This document shows, piece by piece, positions 63,010 through 64,000 of a stretch of DNA of 64,000 nucleotides. The notes below the pieces were generated by a model. It saw nothing but the letters and a program-made list of their open reading frames with translations. It made no database searches and had not been told where the DNA came from. A program made the translations under genes and the position numbers. The stretch lies in contig JAQTZE010000002.1 in the NCBI GenBank assembly GCA_028687935.1, positions 186,001 through 250,000 of the forward strand, in the 5' to 3' direction. Each line of letters opens with the position of its first letter. Within the stretch, counting starts at the first letter, position 1. This DNA is from Sulfurimonas sp. (lineage in GTDB: Bacteria > Campylobacterota > Campylobacteria > Campylobacterales > Sulfurimonadaceae).

Positions 63010-64000
63010 AATGAAAAAAAAGATAAATAAGATACTTGTTGCCAACAGAGGCGAAATAGCTCTAAGAATTATACGTGCGTGTAAAGAGCTTGATATAGAG
63101 AGTGTTGCTATCTTTTCTGAGGTAGACGTTGAGGGTATCTGGGTTCGTAAAGCGGATGAGTGTTATCCGATACTCGGCGATGCTCTGCAAGCGTATCTGA
63201 ACTTTGATCCTATCATCGCTTTGGCGCTAAAGTCAAAATGTGACGCTGTACACCCTGGATATGGATTTTTATCAGAGAGCGAAGAGTTCGCAACTGCGTG
63301 TGAGAAAAATGGTCTTATCTTTATTGGTCCTAAACCTGATCACATCGCACTCTTTGGAGATAAAATGGCTTCAAAAGTTGCGATGAAAGCTATCGGTGTG
63401 CCTGTGCTTGAAGGAACAGATGAAGCGATACTTGATATGAAAGAGGGCGAAAAAATCGCTTCGGATATTGGCTATCCTGTTATCATTAAGGCTGCGTTTG
63501 GCGGTGGCGGACGTGGTATGCGTATCGTACGTAAAGCCAAAGAGTTCAAAGAGATGTTTGAGAGTGCTACAAATGAAGCGAAAAAATACTTCGGTAAAGG
63601 TGATGTTTTTATCGAAAAATATGTAGAAAATCCAAGACATATCGAAGTCCAAGTAGTAGCGGATAAATATGGAAACGTGATACATCTAGGCGAGCGTGAC
63701 TGCTCTATCCAAAGACGCCACCAAAAAGTAATCGAGATCGCACCATCACCAAGACTGAACGCTCCTGTACGTAAAGAGCTCTTTAGAGTTGCGACAAAGG
63801 CTATGTTTAGACTTGGTTATGAGAGTGTTGGGACAGTTGAATTTTTGGTCGATGCTGAGGATAATATCTACTTCATCGAGATGAATACAAGAGTTCAGGT
63901 TGAGCATCCTGTCACAGAGATCATCTCAGGCATCGATATCATCCAAGAGATGATAAAAATAGCTGAGGGTGAAAAACTCTCTATCATGCAAGAGGATGTA
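63010..64000 (+). CDS. Biotin carboxylase subunit (pyruvate/acetyl-CoA carboxylase type), truncated by window end
   Basis: About 330 residues visible. ILVANRGEIALRIIRAC, HPGYGFLSE, ATP-grasp KAAFGGGGRGMRIV, GERDCSIQRRHQKVIEIAP and FIEMNTRVQVEHPVTE are all intact. In Campylobacterota two such proteins occur: AccC and the separate pyruvate carboxylase A subunit; the visible part does not decide between them, although VEGIWVRKADECYPI is more like the latter to my memory. GAGG precedes ATG at 63010. Confidence 0.9.

Noticed and set aside
1-64000. Chi-like or KOPS-like interpretation of the AAACGCA heptamer
   Set aside because: Those motifs are usually skewed by strand; here both orientations are nearly equal. 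Not fully excluded without the origin and terminus position.
1-64000. tRNA, rRNA, CRISPR array, insertion sequence, prophage or integrative element
   Set aside because: No cloverleaf-like, spaced-repeat, transposase or phage structural sequence was seen in any gap; the Xer recombinase is embedded in a housekeeping operon.

Overview
The window is a dense, AT-rich bacterial chromosome segment (roughly 36-38% GC by eye) with short intergenic gaps and many 1-8 bp gene overlaps. It most likely comes from a free-living member of the Campylobacterota, of the Sulfurimonas/Sulfuricurvum type. The reasons are the FlgS-type kinase, the fused CcsBA cytochrome c synthase, the single short Xer recombinase, the AHQWRQPL-type sensor kinases, and the pyrD / M16 protease / dapA / SDR / pgsA neighbourhood, which I know from Helicobacter and Campylobacter. 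I see no tRNA, rRNA, IS element, prophage or CRISPR array, and no gene-free stretch longer than about 210 bases.

Layout. 1-7067 (minus): gatC, a Spx/YffB-like protein, pilT, a very large CBS-PAS-GGDEF-EAL protein and a periplasmic-binding/PAS sensor cut by the window edge. 7209-9628 (plus): YfgM-like and BamB-like envelope proteins and a Xer recombinase. 9697-16173 (plus): HD protein, NosL-like/TauE-SafE-like pair, HDOD protein, polA, MFS transporter. 16181-23228: MATE exporter, aldo/keto reductase, ThiE/TenI-like protein, diguanylate cyclase, flavoprotein, lipoprotein, DTW-domain tRNA modification enzyme. 23273-28025: periplasmic alpha-carbonic anhydrase, NifX-like protein, and a cytochrome bd operon (DUF4492-like, cydA, cydB and an unlisted 35-residue CydX-like protein). 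28235-33196: YggS, RseP, PgsA, then an ACP-acyltransferase fusion, a glycerophosphodiesterase and a methyltransferase. 33320-40278: SDR, dapA, NYN-like protein, cytosine-deaminase-like enzyme, SHOCT protein, RNase H, M16 protease, pyrD. 40360-50712: DJ-1 protein, dnaE, M18 aminopeptidase, flgS, and a kinase plus response-regulator cyclase. 50831-58730: a heme-linked run of cis/trans fatty acid isomerase, ccsBA, DUF2461, hemH and a HAD phosphatase. 58778-64000: a coiled-coil membrane protein paired with a degenerate GGDEF-EAL protein, a small membrane protein, an AraC regulator and a truncated biotin carboxylase.

Themes. Cyclic-di-GMP signalling is frequent (four GGDEF proteins, one beside pilT). 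Microaerobic respiration and heme handling recur (cyt bd, CcsBA, HemH, CTI). Envelope lipid functions are grouped around 28-33 kb.

The most unusual signal is not a gene. The heptamer AAACGCA/TGCGTTT occurs about 150 times by hand count, on both strands almost equally, against fewer than ten expected from base composition by a rough estimate. It sits mostly inside genes, sometimes as inverted or tandem pairs, and once as the loop of a perfect hairpin behind the cyt bd operon. This density and lack of strand bias resemble a DNA-uptake-type sequence, which I do not know to have been described in this phylum.
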